64,000 nucleotides of DNA. Origin: CAVSJJ01 sp963728395. GTDB taxonomy: Bacteria; Actinomycetota; Actinomycetes; Actinomycetales; Dermatophilaceae. Position numbers and translations under genes: made by a program. A model generated the notes under the pieces. That model was not told where the DNA came from, searched no databases, and was given only the letters and a program-made list of their open reading frames with translations. Each line of letters begins with the position of its first letter. Within the stretch, counting starts at the first letter, position 1. Below are positions 8,054 through 16,736 of this stretch, in pieces. The stretch lies in contig CAVSJJ010000009.1 of assembly GCA_963728395.1 (NCBI GenBank), positions 186,001-250,000 of the forward strand, given 5' to 3'.

Positions 8054-9708
8054 CGCTCCTCCTCCCGGGCCGGGGCGTCGGCGGGGGCGTTGAGGTGGAC
8101 GTGACGGTCGGCGAGGGCGACGAGCTCGGGACGGTGGGTGACGGCGATGACCGTGTGCCGCTCGGCCAGCTCGCGGATGACGTCGTGGACGATGTCGCTC
8201 GCCCGGTCGTCGAGGTGCGCGGTCGGCTCGTCGAGGAGGATGACCGCCGCGGAGGTGAGAGCGGCCCGTGCGAGGGCGAGCCGGGCCCGCTGGCCGGCCG
8301 AGAGGCCGAAGCCGTCGTCACCGATCGGGGTGGCGAGGGACCGCTCGAGGGAGGCGACGAACCCGTCCAGCCCGACCAGGCGCAGGGCGTCCCAGAGCCG
8401 GTCGTCCTCGGCGCCGTTGCCCAGGCTCAGGGCATCCCGGATCGTCCCGGCCGCGAGGAACGGGCGCTGGGTGACCAGGTGTGACCGGCCGGCCCGGACG
8501 ATGCCGGCGGAAGGGGCCCGGAGGCCGGCAAGGATCTCGAGGAGGGTGGACTTGCCGACGCCCGACGGGCCGGTGACGACGGTGAGGCCGGGCCCGGCGT
8601 CGAGGTCGATGTCGCCGAGGACCGCTGCGCTCGAGCCGGGGTAGGCGTAGGTGACCCCCCGGGCACTCACCCCGACCTCGTCCGTGGCGCGCCCGCTCGC
8701 CCCCTCCCCAGCGTCCGCGTCTTCGGTCGCCCAAGCGACCGAAGACGCGGACACTGCGCGGACGGTGGGGGCGGGTGGGTCGAGCTCGGCGAGGATCGCG
8801 GCGATGGCCTCCGCGCCGTCGGCGGCGTTGTGGAACTCGGCGCCGACCCGGCGGATCGGCCAGTAGGCCTCGGGCGAGAGCAGGATCGCGAGCATCCCGG
8901 TCTCGAGCGGGACGGTGCCGTGGGTGAGCCGAAGGCCGACGCTGACCGCGACGATGGCGACCGAGATGGAGGCGAGCAGCTCCAGCGCGGAGGAGCTGAG
9001 GAAGGCCAGGCGCAGGGTCCGCATCGTGGCGACGCGGTGGCGCTGGCTGACCTTGCCGATCTGCTCGGCCTGGCGCTCGGCGCGGCCGTAGGACACGAGG
9101 GTGGGCAGGCCGCGCATGACGTCGAGGAAGTGGCCGGACAGCCCGGCGAGGGCCGCCCAGCGTCGGTCGGTCTCGTCCTGGGTCGTCTTGCCGATGAGGG
9201 CGGCGAACACGGGCAGGAGCGGGAGGGTGAGCACGACGATGAGGGCGCTCGTCCAGTCGACGACCAGGAGCGCGCCGACGGCGAGAGCCGGCACGACGGT
9301 GCCGGCGACGAGCGAGGGGAGGAAGCGCGCAGCATACGGCTCGACGGTGGCGGCGCCCTGCGCGGCGAGGGTCACCGCGCGGTCGGCCGGGGGCCGCTCG
9401 TCGGCGGCCCGGGTGAGCCAGTGGCGCAGCAGCGTCTCGCGCAGGGCCACGCTCACCTCGACGCCGGCCCAGGCGGCAACCCGCTCGGCGGTCCAGGCGA
9501 GGGCGGCCCGGACGCCGAACAGTGCCGCCACCACGAGCACGGCGGCGGTGAGGTCGCCGCGGTGGACCACCGCGACGACGAGGCGCGCGACGGCGAACGC
9601 GAGCGCGATCGTCGCCGCCCCCTGGGCCACGCCCACGGCTGCCAGGACGGCGACCGGCCGACGTGCAGCCGGTGCCGCCCTGAGCAGCCGTGGGTCGAGG
9701 GGCCTCAT
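8050..9708 (-). CDS. cydD: Thiol reductant ABC exporter subunit CydD
   Basis: Partner of CydC, 552 residues: membrane domain at about 1-310, ATPase domain with Walker A GPSGVGKST, signature LSAGQRARLALARAAL and Walker B VILLDEPTAHLD. Heterodimer CydDC acts in the cytoplasmic membrane for bd-oxidase maturation. It begins 23 bp after cydB. The linker between the two domains (near residues 318-332) is encoded by a perfect 18-bp inverted repeat, which adds a low-complexity Ala/Ser/Asp stretch absent from the conserved parts. Confidence 0.93.
   Translation of the reverse strand: MRPLDPRLLRAAPAARRPVAVLAAVGVAQGAATIALAFAVARLVVAVVHRGDLTAAVLVVAALFGVRAALAWTAERVAAWAGVEVSVALRETLLRHWLTRAADERPPADRAVTLAAQGAATVEPYAARFLPSLVAGTVVPALAVGALLVVDWTSALIVVLTLPLLPVFAALIGKTTQDETDRRWAALAGLSGHFLDVMRGLPTLVSYGRAERQAEQIGKVSQRHRVATMRTLRLAFLSSSALELLASISVAIVAVSVGLRLTHGTVPLETGMLAILLSPEAYWPIRRVGAEFHNAADGAEAIAAILAELDPPAPTVRAVSASSVAWATEDADAGEGASGRATDEVGVSARGVTYAYPGSSAAVLGDIDLDAGPGLTVVTGPSGVGKSTLLEILAGLRAPSAGIVRAGRSHLVTQRPFLAAGTIRDALSLGNGAEDDRLWDALRLVGLDGFVASLERSLATPIGDDGFGLSAGQRARLALARAALTSAAVILLDEPTAHLDDRASDIVHDVIRELAERHTVIAVTHRPELVALADRHVHLNAPADAPAREEER
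8713..8752. repeat. Perfect 18-bp inverted repeat inside cydD
   Basis: Arms 8713-8730 and 8735-8752 are exact reverse complements with loop CCAA. It lies in the interdomain linker of CydD, in frame. It resembles the intergenic hairpins elsewhere in the window and may be an insertion tolerated by the linker. Confidence 0.95.
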
Positions 9709-9731
9709 AGGGATGGTTCAGCCGTTCCCGC

Positions 9732-10757
9732 TCAGTGGACCGAGACGGCGGCCGGGATGTGCTTGGTGCTGATCCGCTTGCGGAACACCCAGTACGTCCA
9801 CGCCGTATAGACGAGGACGATCGGGGTGAACACGAGCGCGGCGACCGTCATGATCTTCAGCGTCATCTCGGTGCTGGACGCCGCCTCGATGGTGAGCGGG
9901 TTTGTGCCGTCCTGGCCGTTGATGACGTTGGGGTAGAGGGCGAAGAAGTACGTCGCGACGGCCGCGGCCATCGTGATGCTCGTGCCGATGAAGGCCAGGC
10001 CCTCCTTGCCCCTGGTGTTCATGAAGATTCCGAACAGCAGCGACACGGCGGCGATGGCGATGCCGGCCCAGACGCTGGCCTTGCCGACGGAGAAGCCGAG
10101 CCAGAGCAGGAGCACGACCGCGAGGACCGTGGTGCCGAGGCCGATCCGGGTGCCGAGCGCCTTGGCCTGCTCACGGATCTCGCCGTCGGTCTTCATGGCG
10201 AGGAAGTGCGTTCCGTGGGTGAGCGCCAGGCCGAGGACGACCAGGCCACCGAGCAGGCTCATCGGGTTGAGCAGGGTGAAGAAGTTGCCGATGTACTCGT
10301 GGTTGGCGTCGAGGGGGAGCCCCCGGACCAGGTTGGTCAGGGCGACGCCGAGCAGCAGCGGCGGGAGGATCGAACCGAGGATGATCGCGATGTCCCAGTT
10401 GCGGCGCCACGTGTCGCTGTCGCGCTTGTGGCGGTACTCGAAGCCCATGTTGCGGACGATGAGTGCCATGAGGATGAGGAACAGCGCGAGGTAGAACCCC
10501 GAGAACATCGTCGCGTACCAGACCGGGAAGGCGGCGAAGGTGGCGCCACCAGCGGTGAGCAGCCACACCTCGTTGCCGTCCCAGAACGGGCCGATCGTCG
10601 TGAGCATGACGCGGCGGCGCTTCTCGGTCTCCGCCGTGTCCCTGCCCTTGCCGAGCACGCTGAGCAGCGAGCCGACGCCGAAGTCGAAGCCCTCGAGGAC
10701 GAGGTATGCCGTCCAGAGCACGCCGATGAGGGCGAACCAGATGAGTGGGTAGTTCAT
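9732..10757 (-). CDS. cydB: Cytochrome bd ubiquinol/menaquinol oxidase subunit II
   Basis: Integral membrane subunit of 341 residues. It begins MNYPLIWFALIGVLWTAYLV, followed by the conserved LEGFDFGVG and GPFWDGNEVWLL motifs and about nine membrane segments in all. With CydA it forms the high-affinity terminal oxidase that reduces oxygen without proton pumping, used at low oxygen or under respiratory stress. It starts 22 bp downstream of cydA and precedes cydD by 23 bp, in the conserved order cydABDC. Confidence 0.96.
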   Translation of the reverse strand: MNYPLIWFALIGVLWTAYLVLEGFDFGVGSLLSVLGKGRDTAETEKRRRVMLTTIGPFWDGNEVWLLTAGGATFAAFPVWYATMFSGFYLALFLILMALIVRNMGFEYRHKRDSDTWRRNWDIAIILGSILPPLLLGVALTNLVRGLPLDANHEYIGNFFTLLNPMSLLGGLVVLGLALTHGTHFLAMKTDGEIREQAKALGTRIGLGTTVLAVVLLLWLGFSVGKASVWAGIAIAAVSLLFGIFMNTRGKEGLAFIGTSITMAAAVATYFFALYPNVINGQDGTNPLTIEAASSTEMTLKIMTVAALVFTPIVLVYTAWTYWVFRKRISTKHIPAAVSVH

Positions 10758-10779
10758 GTCAGATATCTCCTAGCCGTCC

Positions 10780-12303
10780 TCAGTACGCGAACTGAAGGGG
10801 GGAATCCTCGTCCACGTCCTGCGGGTCGACCGGGGCCTCGAAGGGCTCGGCGCCGCGCTTGGTGTAGGTGAGGAACAGCTTGACCTCGACGACCGCCAGG
10901 ACGGCGTAGACGAGGGTGTAGACGATCATCGAGAACCAGACCTCGCCGCCGGAGACCTTGGGCGAGACGCCCGCGGCGGTGCCGAGGAGTCCGTAGACGA
11001 TCCAGGGCTGCCGGCCGATCTCGGTGAAGATCCAGCCGAAGCTGTTGGCGAAGACGGGCAGGAGCGGGGTGAGCACCGCGACCCACATCCACCAGCGGCT
11101 TGTCGGGCTCTTGCCGCTGCGGGTGACCCACAGCAGGCCGATGGCGAACGCCATCGTGAGGAACCCAGCGCCCATCATGAACCGGAAGGTCCAGTACGCC
11201 AGCGGGATGTTCGGGGTGTAGGTGGCCTGGGCGGTGTAGTCGAGCAGCGACTTGCCGTTGGCCAGCGTGACGTCCTTGATCGGGGTGTCGACGACCTTGC
11301 CGTCCTGGAGCACCGGGACGGTGGCGTCACCCGTGGTGAAGTAGGCCTCCTGGGTCTGCTTGAGGTTGTTGATGCCCTCGACGTGACCGCTGAACGAACC
11401 GGTCGCGAGGAAGGACAGCAGACACGGCACCGGGATGACCGTCCGGGCGCTCTGGCCGTCGAGCGAGCCGACCGACAGGACGGAGAACTCGGCGCACTGG
11501 CCGACCGGCGGCGTGTCGTAGAGAGCCTCCGCGGCCGCCATCTTCATCGGCTGGACCTCGGTCATGATCTTGCCCTGGACGTCGCCGGAGACGACTACGC
11601 CGAGCGAGGCGACGAGGGCGACGACGGCGCCGATCCGGCTCGCGCCGCGGTACATGCCCTCGTCCTCCTGGCCCTTGTGCTTGAGCGTGAGGTAGATCGC
11701 GACGCCCATGACGACGGAGCCGCCGACCATGTAGGCCGAGGTGATGACGTGCGGGAAGGTGACGAGCTGCACCTTGTTCGTCAGCACCGCGAGGAAGTCG
11801 TTCATCTCGGCGCGCCCGGTCTCGGGGTTGAAGACGTAGCCGACCGGGTGCTGCATGAACGAGTTGGCGGCGAGGATGAAGTAGGCCGAGAGAACCGTGC
11901 CGATGTGGGTGAGCCACATCGTCCACACGTGGAGCTTCTCGGGGATCTTGCCCCAGCCGAAGATCCACAGGCCGAGGAAGGTCGACTCGAGGAAGAAGGC
12001 GAGCAGGGCCTCGAAGGCCAGCGGCGCGCCGAAGATGTCACCGACGAACCGGGAGTAGTCGGACCAGTTCATGCCGAACTGGAACTCCTGGACGATGCCG
12101 GTCACGAGCCCGAGGGCGAAGTTGATGGTGAAGAGCTTGCCGAAGAACTTCGTGAGCCGGAGCCACTGCGGGTTGTGGGTGCGCACCCACGCCGTGTGGT
12201 AGCCGGCGACGATGGCCGACAGGCCGATCGTGATCGGGACGAACAAGAAGTGATAGACGGTGGTGATGGCGAATTGCCATCGGGCCACATCAAGGGCATT
12301 CAT
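10780..12303 (-). CDS. cydA: Cytochrome bd oxidase subunit I
   Basis: Heme-carrying subunit of 507 residues. It starts MNALDVARWQFAITTVYHF, with the axial-ligand His in TVYHFLFVP, the conserved GRQPWIVYG motif near the C-terminus and about nine membrane segments. Start taken at 12303, which has CAGGAG seven bases upstream. An in-frame ATG at 12327 would add eight unconserved residues. First gene of the cydABDC-blaI-M56 run. Upstream dyads (12329-12362) and a Crp-like palindrome (12385-12400) suggest control by BlaI and by a cAMP- or redox-responsive regulator. Confidence 0.95.
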   Translation of the reverse strand: MNALDVARWQFAITTVYHFLFVPITIGLSAIVAGYHTAWVRTHNPQWLRLTKFFGKLFTINFALGLVTGIVQEFQFGMNWSDYSRFVGDIFGAPLAFEALLAFFLESTFLGLWIFGWGKIPEKLHVWTMWLTHIGTVLSAYFILAANSFMQHPVGYVFNPETGRAEMNDFLAVLTNKVQLVTFPHVITSAYMVGGSVVMGVAIYLTLKHKGQEDEGMYRGASRIGAVVALVASLGVVVSGDVQGKIMTEVQPMKMAAAEALYDTPPVGQCAEFSVLSVGSLDGQSARTVIPVPCLLSFLATGSFSGHVEGINNLKQTQEAYFTTGDATVPVLQDGKVVDTPIKDVTLANGKSLLDYTAQATYTPNIPLAYWTFRFMMGAGFLTMAFAIGLLWVTRSGKSPTSRWWMWVAVLTPLLPVFANSFGWIFTEIGRQPWIVYGLLGTAAGVSPKVSGGEVWFSMIVYTLVYAVLAVVEVKLFLTYTKRGAEPFEAPVDPQDVDEDSPLQFAY

Positions 12304-12328
12304 GCAGTACTCCTGACGGAGGCTCATC

Positions 12329-12362
12329 TACTATGGGGCGTAGTAACACTACAGTCCGTAGT
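12329..12362 (-). promoter_or_regulatory. Two adjacent TAC/GTA dyads, candidate BlaI operators of cydA
   Basis: TACTA-N7-TAGTA at 12329-12345 and ACTAC-N5-GTAGT at 12348-12362 stand side by side about 26-60 bp upstream of the cydA start. BlaI/MecI-family repressors recognise TAC...GTA dyads, and the operon encodes a BlaI. Assignment is inference from motif and context. Confidence 0.6.
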
Positions 12363-12384
12363 AGACCCGTCCGGCCGCCGTCGA

Positions 12385-12400
12385 TGTGATGACGCTCACG
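12385..12400. promoter_or_regulatory. Crp/Fnr-like site TGTGA-N6-TCACG upstream of cydA
   Basis: The sequence TGTGATGACGCTCACG matches nine of ten positions of the Crp consensus TGTGA-N6-TCACA. It lies about 82 bp before the cydA start and just outside the kinase stop. Crp-family regulators are known to control cyd genes in several actinobacteria. Confidence 0.45.
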
Positions 12401-12425
12401 CAGGGAAGCCTCGCCTCGGCGAGGG

Positions 12426-13793
12426 TCAGCCGGGCGACGTGCGCGGCAGCCGCACCCGCGCGAGGAGCCCCGGTTCGGCGTCCTCGAGGGTGATCTCGCC
12501 CCCGTTGCGCCGGATGAGGTCCCGGGCGATCGCCAGCCCCAGGCCCGATCCGCCGCTGTCGCGGTCGCGGGCGTCACCGAGCCGGGTGAACCGCTCGAAG
12601 ACCCGCTCCCGATCCCCTTCCGGTATGCCGTCGCCGTCGTCCCGGACGGTCAGCTCGGCGCCGGTGTCGTCGCCCCCCACCGCGAGGACGACCTCGGTGC
12701 TGGCATGCCGGAGCGCGTTGTCGACGAGGTTGGTGACCGCGCGCACGAGGTCGGGGTATGCCGCGTGCACCGCGGCGGACCCGCCCGCGCGCAGGTCGGT
12801 GCGCAGGGCGACGCGCGGCTCGGCGTACCGCTCGAGGACGGTTCCCGCGATCTCCCCGAGGTCGAGGTCCTGCCGGCCGGGTGGCCCGGCCTCCGAGCCG
12901 GACCGGGCCAGGAGAAGCAGGTCATCGACGAGGGCGCCGAGCCGCCGGACCTCGGCGAGCAGGTCCTCGGGGAGGTCGCCGCCCTCGCCGAGTCGGTGGG
13001 CGACCTCGAGCTGGGTGCGCATCGAGGCGAGGGGGGAGCGCAGCTCGTGCGCGGCGTCGGCGACGAAGTCGCGCTGGCGCTGCTGGGCCGCGGCGATCCG
13101 GTCGAGCATCCCGTTGAGGGTGAGCGCGAGGGCGCCGACCTCGTCGCGGGTCGGGGGGACCGGGAGCCGGTCGGGGTCGGTGGGGTCGGCGCCGATCCGC
13201 TCCGCGCCGCGGCGCAGCTCCTCCACCGGGCGCAGCGCGGAGCCGATGACCCGCCAGGCGACGAGCGCGAGGAGGAGGACGAAGACGGGGAAGAAGACGA
13301 AGAGGAGCCGTCCCATGAGGCGGCGGCTGGTGTCGACGTCGGCCGTCGGCACCGCAGCGACGACGAGCAGGGTCCGTCCACCGGTGCGGGCAGTGGCACC
13401 GGCGACGGTCAACCGGCCGGAGAGGGCGGCCCGGCTCCCGGGGATCTCGACGGTGCCGCCGGCGGTGAGCCGGGCATGCTCCGCGTCGGTGACGAGCGCG
13501 GTGAGCCGATCGGCCGTCGCGGAGCCGCCGACGACCCGGTTGTCCGCGTCGAGCACCTGGACGACCTGAGCGCCGGAGACCGGGACGGGGTCCGGGAGGC
13601 GCTGCTGGGTGACGAGGGCGGCCACCTCCGCCGCACTCGAGTGGGCCTCGTCGGCGACGGCCCGGTGCAGGCCGGCGACGAGGATGGCATACAGGAGGAT
13701 CCCCCCCAGGACGAGCGCAACGGTCACCCCGAGGGTGCCGATGGCCATGAGCCGCCCGCGCAGGCCGAGCCGGCCGGACCACCTCGAGGTCAC
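12426..13793 (-). CDS. Two-component sensor histidine kinase with HAMP domain
   Basis: Membrane kinase of 455 residues. A first membrane segment at about 15-38, an extracytoplasmic sensor of about 130 residues, a second membrane segment near 170-190, then HAMP, HisKA with the acceptor His in FVADAAHELRSPL, and HATPase (NLVDNALRHA, DDGDGIP, GSGLGLAIA). It follows its response regulator by 24 bp on the same strand, the usual regulator-kinase order. It resembles actinobacterial TcrY/MprB-class kinases; the signal is not evident. It ends 122 bp before cydA on the same strand, but intervening regulatory sites suggest a separate transcript. Confidence 0.9.
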   Translation of the reverse strand: MTSRWSGRLGLRGRLMAIGTLGVTVALVLGGILLYAILVAGLHRAVADEAHSSAAEVAALVTQQRLPDPVPVSGAQVVQVLDADNRVVGGSATADRLTALVTDAEHARLTAGGTVEIPGSRAALSGRLTVAGATARTGGRTLLVVAAVPTADVDTSRRLMGRLLFVFFPVFVLLLALVAWRVIGSALRPVEELRRGAERIGADPTDPDRLPVPPTRDEVGALALTLNGMLDRIAAAQQRQRDFVADAAHELRSPLASMRTQLEVAHRLGEGGDLPEDLLAEVRRLGALVDDLLLLARSGSEAGPPGRQDLDLGEIAGTVLERYAEPRVALRTDLRAGGSAAVHAAYPDLVRAVTNLVDNALRHASTEVVLAVGGDDTGAELTVRDDGDGIPEGDRERVFERFTRLGDARDRDSGGSGLGLAIARDLIRRNGGEITLEDAEPGLLARVRLPRTSPG

Positions 13794-13817
13794 GCCGGCC
13801 TCACCCGGGCCGCCGGC

Positions 13818-14474
13818 TCATGTGGCGAGCCGGTAGCCGACGCCACGCACGGTCTCGATCCGCTCCCGGCCGATCTTGCGGCGCAGGTAGCCGACGTAGA
13901 CCTCGGCGAGGTTGGCCTCGACGGCGTCGGCATCACCCCAGACGCGCTCGATGAGGCTGTCCTTGGGGACCACGTGCGGGTGGGCGCGCATGAGGGTGTG
14001 CAGGACGGTGAACTCCCGCGCCGAGAGGGCGACCTCGTGGCCGTCGACGGTGACCCGGTGCGAGGCGGGATCGAGGGTGACTCCTGCCGCGGCGAGCGCC
14101 ACCGGTCGCGGGGTGGCCTCGCGGCGGACGAGGGCCCGCAGCCGGGCGAGGAGGACGACGAAGGAGAACGGCTTGGTGAGGTAGTCGTCCGCGCCGTAGT
14201 CGAGGCCGTCGGCCTGGTCGTACTCCCCGTCCTTGGCCGAGAGCATGAGAACAGGGACCCAGTTGTCCTCCTCGCGCAGGGTCTTGACGACGGTGTAGCC
14301 GGACATGCCGGGCAACATGATGTCGAGGACGACCGCGTCGTAGTCGCCGAACCGGGCCGCCTCGAGCCCGCCCGGGCCGTCGTGCGCGAGGTCGACGACG
14401 TAGCCCTCGGCCCGCAGCCCCTTGGCCAGCGCCTGCGCCATCCGACGTTCGTCCTCGACCACGAGCACCCGCAT
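13818..14474 (-). CDS. OmpR/PhoB-family response regulator
   Basis: Regulator of 218 residues: receiver with acidic pair Glu7/Asp8, phospho-acceptor Asp51 (VVLDIMLPGMSG) and Lys in DDYLTKPF, followed by a winged-helix DNA-binding domain at about 125-218 (LSAREFTVLHTLMRAHPHVV, YLRRKIG). First gene of a two-gene operon with the HAMP kinase. It diverges from the LolA-like gene, with 143 bp between the starts, so it may also control that neighbour and its ABC exporter. That link is inference. Confidence 0.93.
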   Translation of the reverse strand: MRVLVVEDERRMAQALAKGLRAEGYVVDLAHDGPGGLEAARFGDYDAVVLDIMLPGMSGYTVVKTLREEDNWVPVLMLSAKDGEYDQADGLDYGADDYLTKPFSFVVLLARLRALVRREATPRPVALAAAGVTLDPASHRVTVDGHEVALSAREFTVLHTLMRAHPHVVPKDSLIERVWGDADAVEANLAEVYVGYLRRKIGRERIETVRGVGYRLAT

Positions 14475-14617
14475 GGCCCCAACGATGGCATGCCCGGCCC
14501 TGCGTCGACCTGTAGGCCGGGGCTCTCGTGTCCCTCCGGCCCCCGGTCGCTTGTCCGAGTGTCAGGGCGGCGGTCGGTCTCAGGTCGCTCACAGCGGGCC
14601 GGGCGCACCATGGTCAC

Positions 14618-15790
14618 ATGCGCTTCCTCACCGATCACCCCACCGCTCGTTGGGCCGCACCACTGGCCGCCGTCGGCGTCATCGGCGCCGTCACCGTCGG
14701 CGCGAGCGTCGCGGCGAACGCCTCGACACCGCTGCCGCCGCGGACCGCCGCGCAGCTGCTCGTCGACCTCCAGGGGGCGCACCTGACCGGCCTGTCCGGC
14801 ACGGTCGTCCAGTCCTCCGACCTCGGGCTACCCGCTCTGCCGGGATTCACCGGCGGCTCCGGGTCGGGGTCCGGCATGGGCTCCTCCTCCGACCTGACGA
14901 GCCTGCTCTCGGGCACCCACACGCTGCGGGTCTGGTATGCCGGTGACACCAAGCAGCGGGTCGCCCTCCTCGGCAGCCTCGGTGAGTCCGACGTCGTCCG
15001 CAACGGCACCGACGTGTGGATGTGGTCGAGCAAGGACAAGACCGCAACCCACTACACCCTGCCGGCGAAGGCGGGCGGCCTCGACGGCAAGGCCGTCAAC
15101 CCCTCACCGGTCCCGACGCCGGTCGACCCGCAGCAGGCGGCCGAGAAGGCGCTCGCCGCGATCGACCCGACGACGAAGGTGACGACCGACGGCACGGCGA
15201 CCGTCGCCGGGCGCGCGGCATACGAGCTCGTGCTCACCCCGCGCTCGTCGGCGACCCTCGTCCGCCAGGTCCGGATCGCCATCGACGCCGCCAACCACCT
15301 CCCGCTGCGCGTCCAGGTCTACTCGACGAAGGTGGCCGACCCGGCCTTCGAGGTCGGCTTCACCCAGGTCGACTTCGCGACGCCCGAGGCCCGGCAGTTC
15401 ACCTTCACCCCGCCCCCGGGGACCACCGTCAAGCAGGGCACCCTGCCGATGGGCCCCTCGACCCGGCCGAGCACGCCGTCGCTGCCTGCCCAGGCGAAGG
15501 GCGACCACCCGAGCGTCGTCGGCAAGGGCTGGGACTCCGTCGTCGTCGCCCACCTCGGCGCCACCCCGCCGCGCGACCTCGGGGTCGGACCCTCCGGCTC
15601 GGGCAAGACCTCCGGGCCGCTCGCCCAGCTCGGGACGGTGCTCAAGGCGTTGCCGAGCGTGTCGGGCTCCTGGGGCTCCGGTCACCTCTTCCAGGGCACG
15701 CTCGTCTCGGTCCTCATCACCGACAACGGCCGGATCGCCGCCGGTGCGGTGACACCCGAGACCCTGTATGCCGCCCTCGGGGCGAAGTGA
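14618..15790 (+). CDS. LolA/RseB-like exported protein
   Basis: Protein of 390 residues. Start at ATG 14618, which opens on a signal sequence (membrane stretch WAAPLAAVGVIGAVTVGASV, likely cleavage after ANA). The mature part reads like the LolA/RseB fold used for binding acyl chains: TAAQLLVDLQ, LRVWYAGDTKQRVAL, DVWMWSSKDKTATHY, LTPRSSATLVRQVRIAID, LPLRVQVYS, VGFTQVDF. It has no lipobox Cys. It is followed 13 bp later by an ABC ATPase and permease, suggesting a periplasmic partner of that exporter or an envelope-stress sensor. Substrate unknown. Confidence 0.72.
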   Translation: MRFLTDHPTARWAAPLAAVGVIGAVTVGASVAANASTPLPPRTAAQLLVDLQGAHLTGLSGTVVQSSDLGLPALPGFTGGSGSGSGMGSSSDLTSLLSGTHTLRVWYAGDTKQRVALLGSLGESDVVRNGTDVWMWSSKDKTATHYTLPAKAGGLDGKAVNPSPVPTPVDPQQAAEKALAAIDPTTKVTTDGTATVAGRAAYELVLTPRSSATLVRQVRIAIDAANHLPLRVQVYSTKVADPAFEVGFTQVDFATPEARQFTFTPPPGTTVKQGTLPMGPSTRPSTPSLPAQAKGDHPSVVGKGWDSVVVAHLGATPPRDLGVGPSGSGKTSGPLAQLGTVLKALPSVSGSWGSGHLFQGTLVSVLITDNGRIAAGAVTPETLYAALGAK

Positions 15791-15803
15791 CCGCGGCCGC
15801 CTC

Positions 15804-16736
15804 GTGAGCGACCTCGCCGTCTCGACGACGGGCCTGACCAAGCAGTTCGGTGGGCACACGGCCGTCGACTCCATCGACCTCGCCGTCCCGGCGGGGTCGG
15901 TGTACGGCTTCCTCGGACCGAACGGCTCGGGCAAGACGACGACGATCCGGATGCTCCTCGGCCTCATCTCACCGACGAGCGGCACCCGCGAGCTGCTCGG
16001 CCGCCCGATCCCCGAGGCGTCCGTCGAGGTCCTCCACCGCGTGGGATCCCTCGTCGAGGGGCCCGCCTTCCACCCCTACCTCTCCGGCCGGGCCAACCTC
16101 GCCCGCCTCGACGCCGCCGACGTGCTCGCCGACCCGCGCACCTCGCGGACCCGGATCGACGCGGCGCTGGAGCGGGTCGGGCTCCTCGCGGCCGCCCAGA
16201 AGCGCTACCGCGCCTACTCCCTCGGCATGCGCCAGCGGCTCGCGATCGCCGCCGCGCTGCTCGCCCCCCGCGACCTGCTCGTCCTGGACGAGCCGACGAA
16301 CGGCCTGGACCCCCAGGGCACCCGTGAGGTGCGCTCGCTCATCGCGGGGCTCGCCTCGGACGGGGCGACGGTCCTCGTCTCGAGCCACCTCCTCGCCGAG
16401 GTCGAGCAGGTGTGCAGCCACGTCGGGATGATGCGGGCGGGCCGGCTCGTCGCTCAGGGCACCCTCGAGGACGTCCGCCGGGCCGGCACGGCCGTGTGCC
16501 GGGTGGAGACCGACCAGCCGGAGGCGGCCGCCCGGGTGCTCGGCGAGCTCGGCGTCACCGAGGTGACGATGACCGGGGAGGCGGTCGGCGGCATACCCGG
16601 TGACCTGGCCGCGGAGAAGATCGTGGCCGCGCTCGTCCACGCAGGGGTGGGCGTGCGCGGCTTCACGATGTCCGGGGCGAACCTCGAGGACCTGTTCGTC
16701 TCGCTCACGGGGGAGGGCTTCGATGTCAGCGGCTGA
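15804..16736 (+). CDS. ABC transporter ATP-binding protein
   Basis: ATPase of 310 residues with Walker A GPNGSGKTT, signature YSLGMRQRLAIA, Walker B LLVLDEPTNGLDP and H-loop SSHLL, plus a C-terminal extension typical of ABC-2 drug/bacitracin-type exporters. GTG 15804 chosen as start because it precedes the first conserved strand (LAVSTTGLTKQFGG); no strong ribosome site is visible. It overlaps the permease start by 14 bp and would energise it. Confidence 0.9.
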   Translation: MSDLAVSTTGLTKQFGGHTAVDSIDLAVPAGSVYGFLGPNGSGKTTTIRMLLGLISPTSGTRELLGRPIPEASVEVLHRVGSLVEGPAFHPYLSGRANLARLDAADVLADPRTSRTRIDAALERVGLLAAAQKRYRAYSLGMRQRLAIAAALLAPRDLLVLDEPTNGLDPQGTREVRSLIAGLASDGATVLVSSHLLAEVEQVCSHVGMMRAGRLVAQGTLEDVRRAGTAVCRVETDQPEAAARVLGELGVTEVTMTGEAVGGIPGDLAAEKIVAALVHAGVGVRGFTMSGANLEDLFVSLTGEGFDVSG

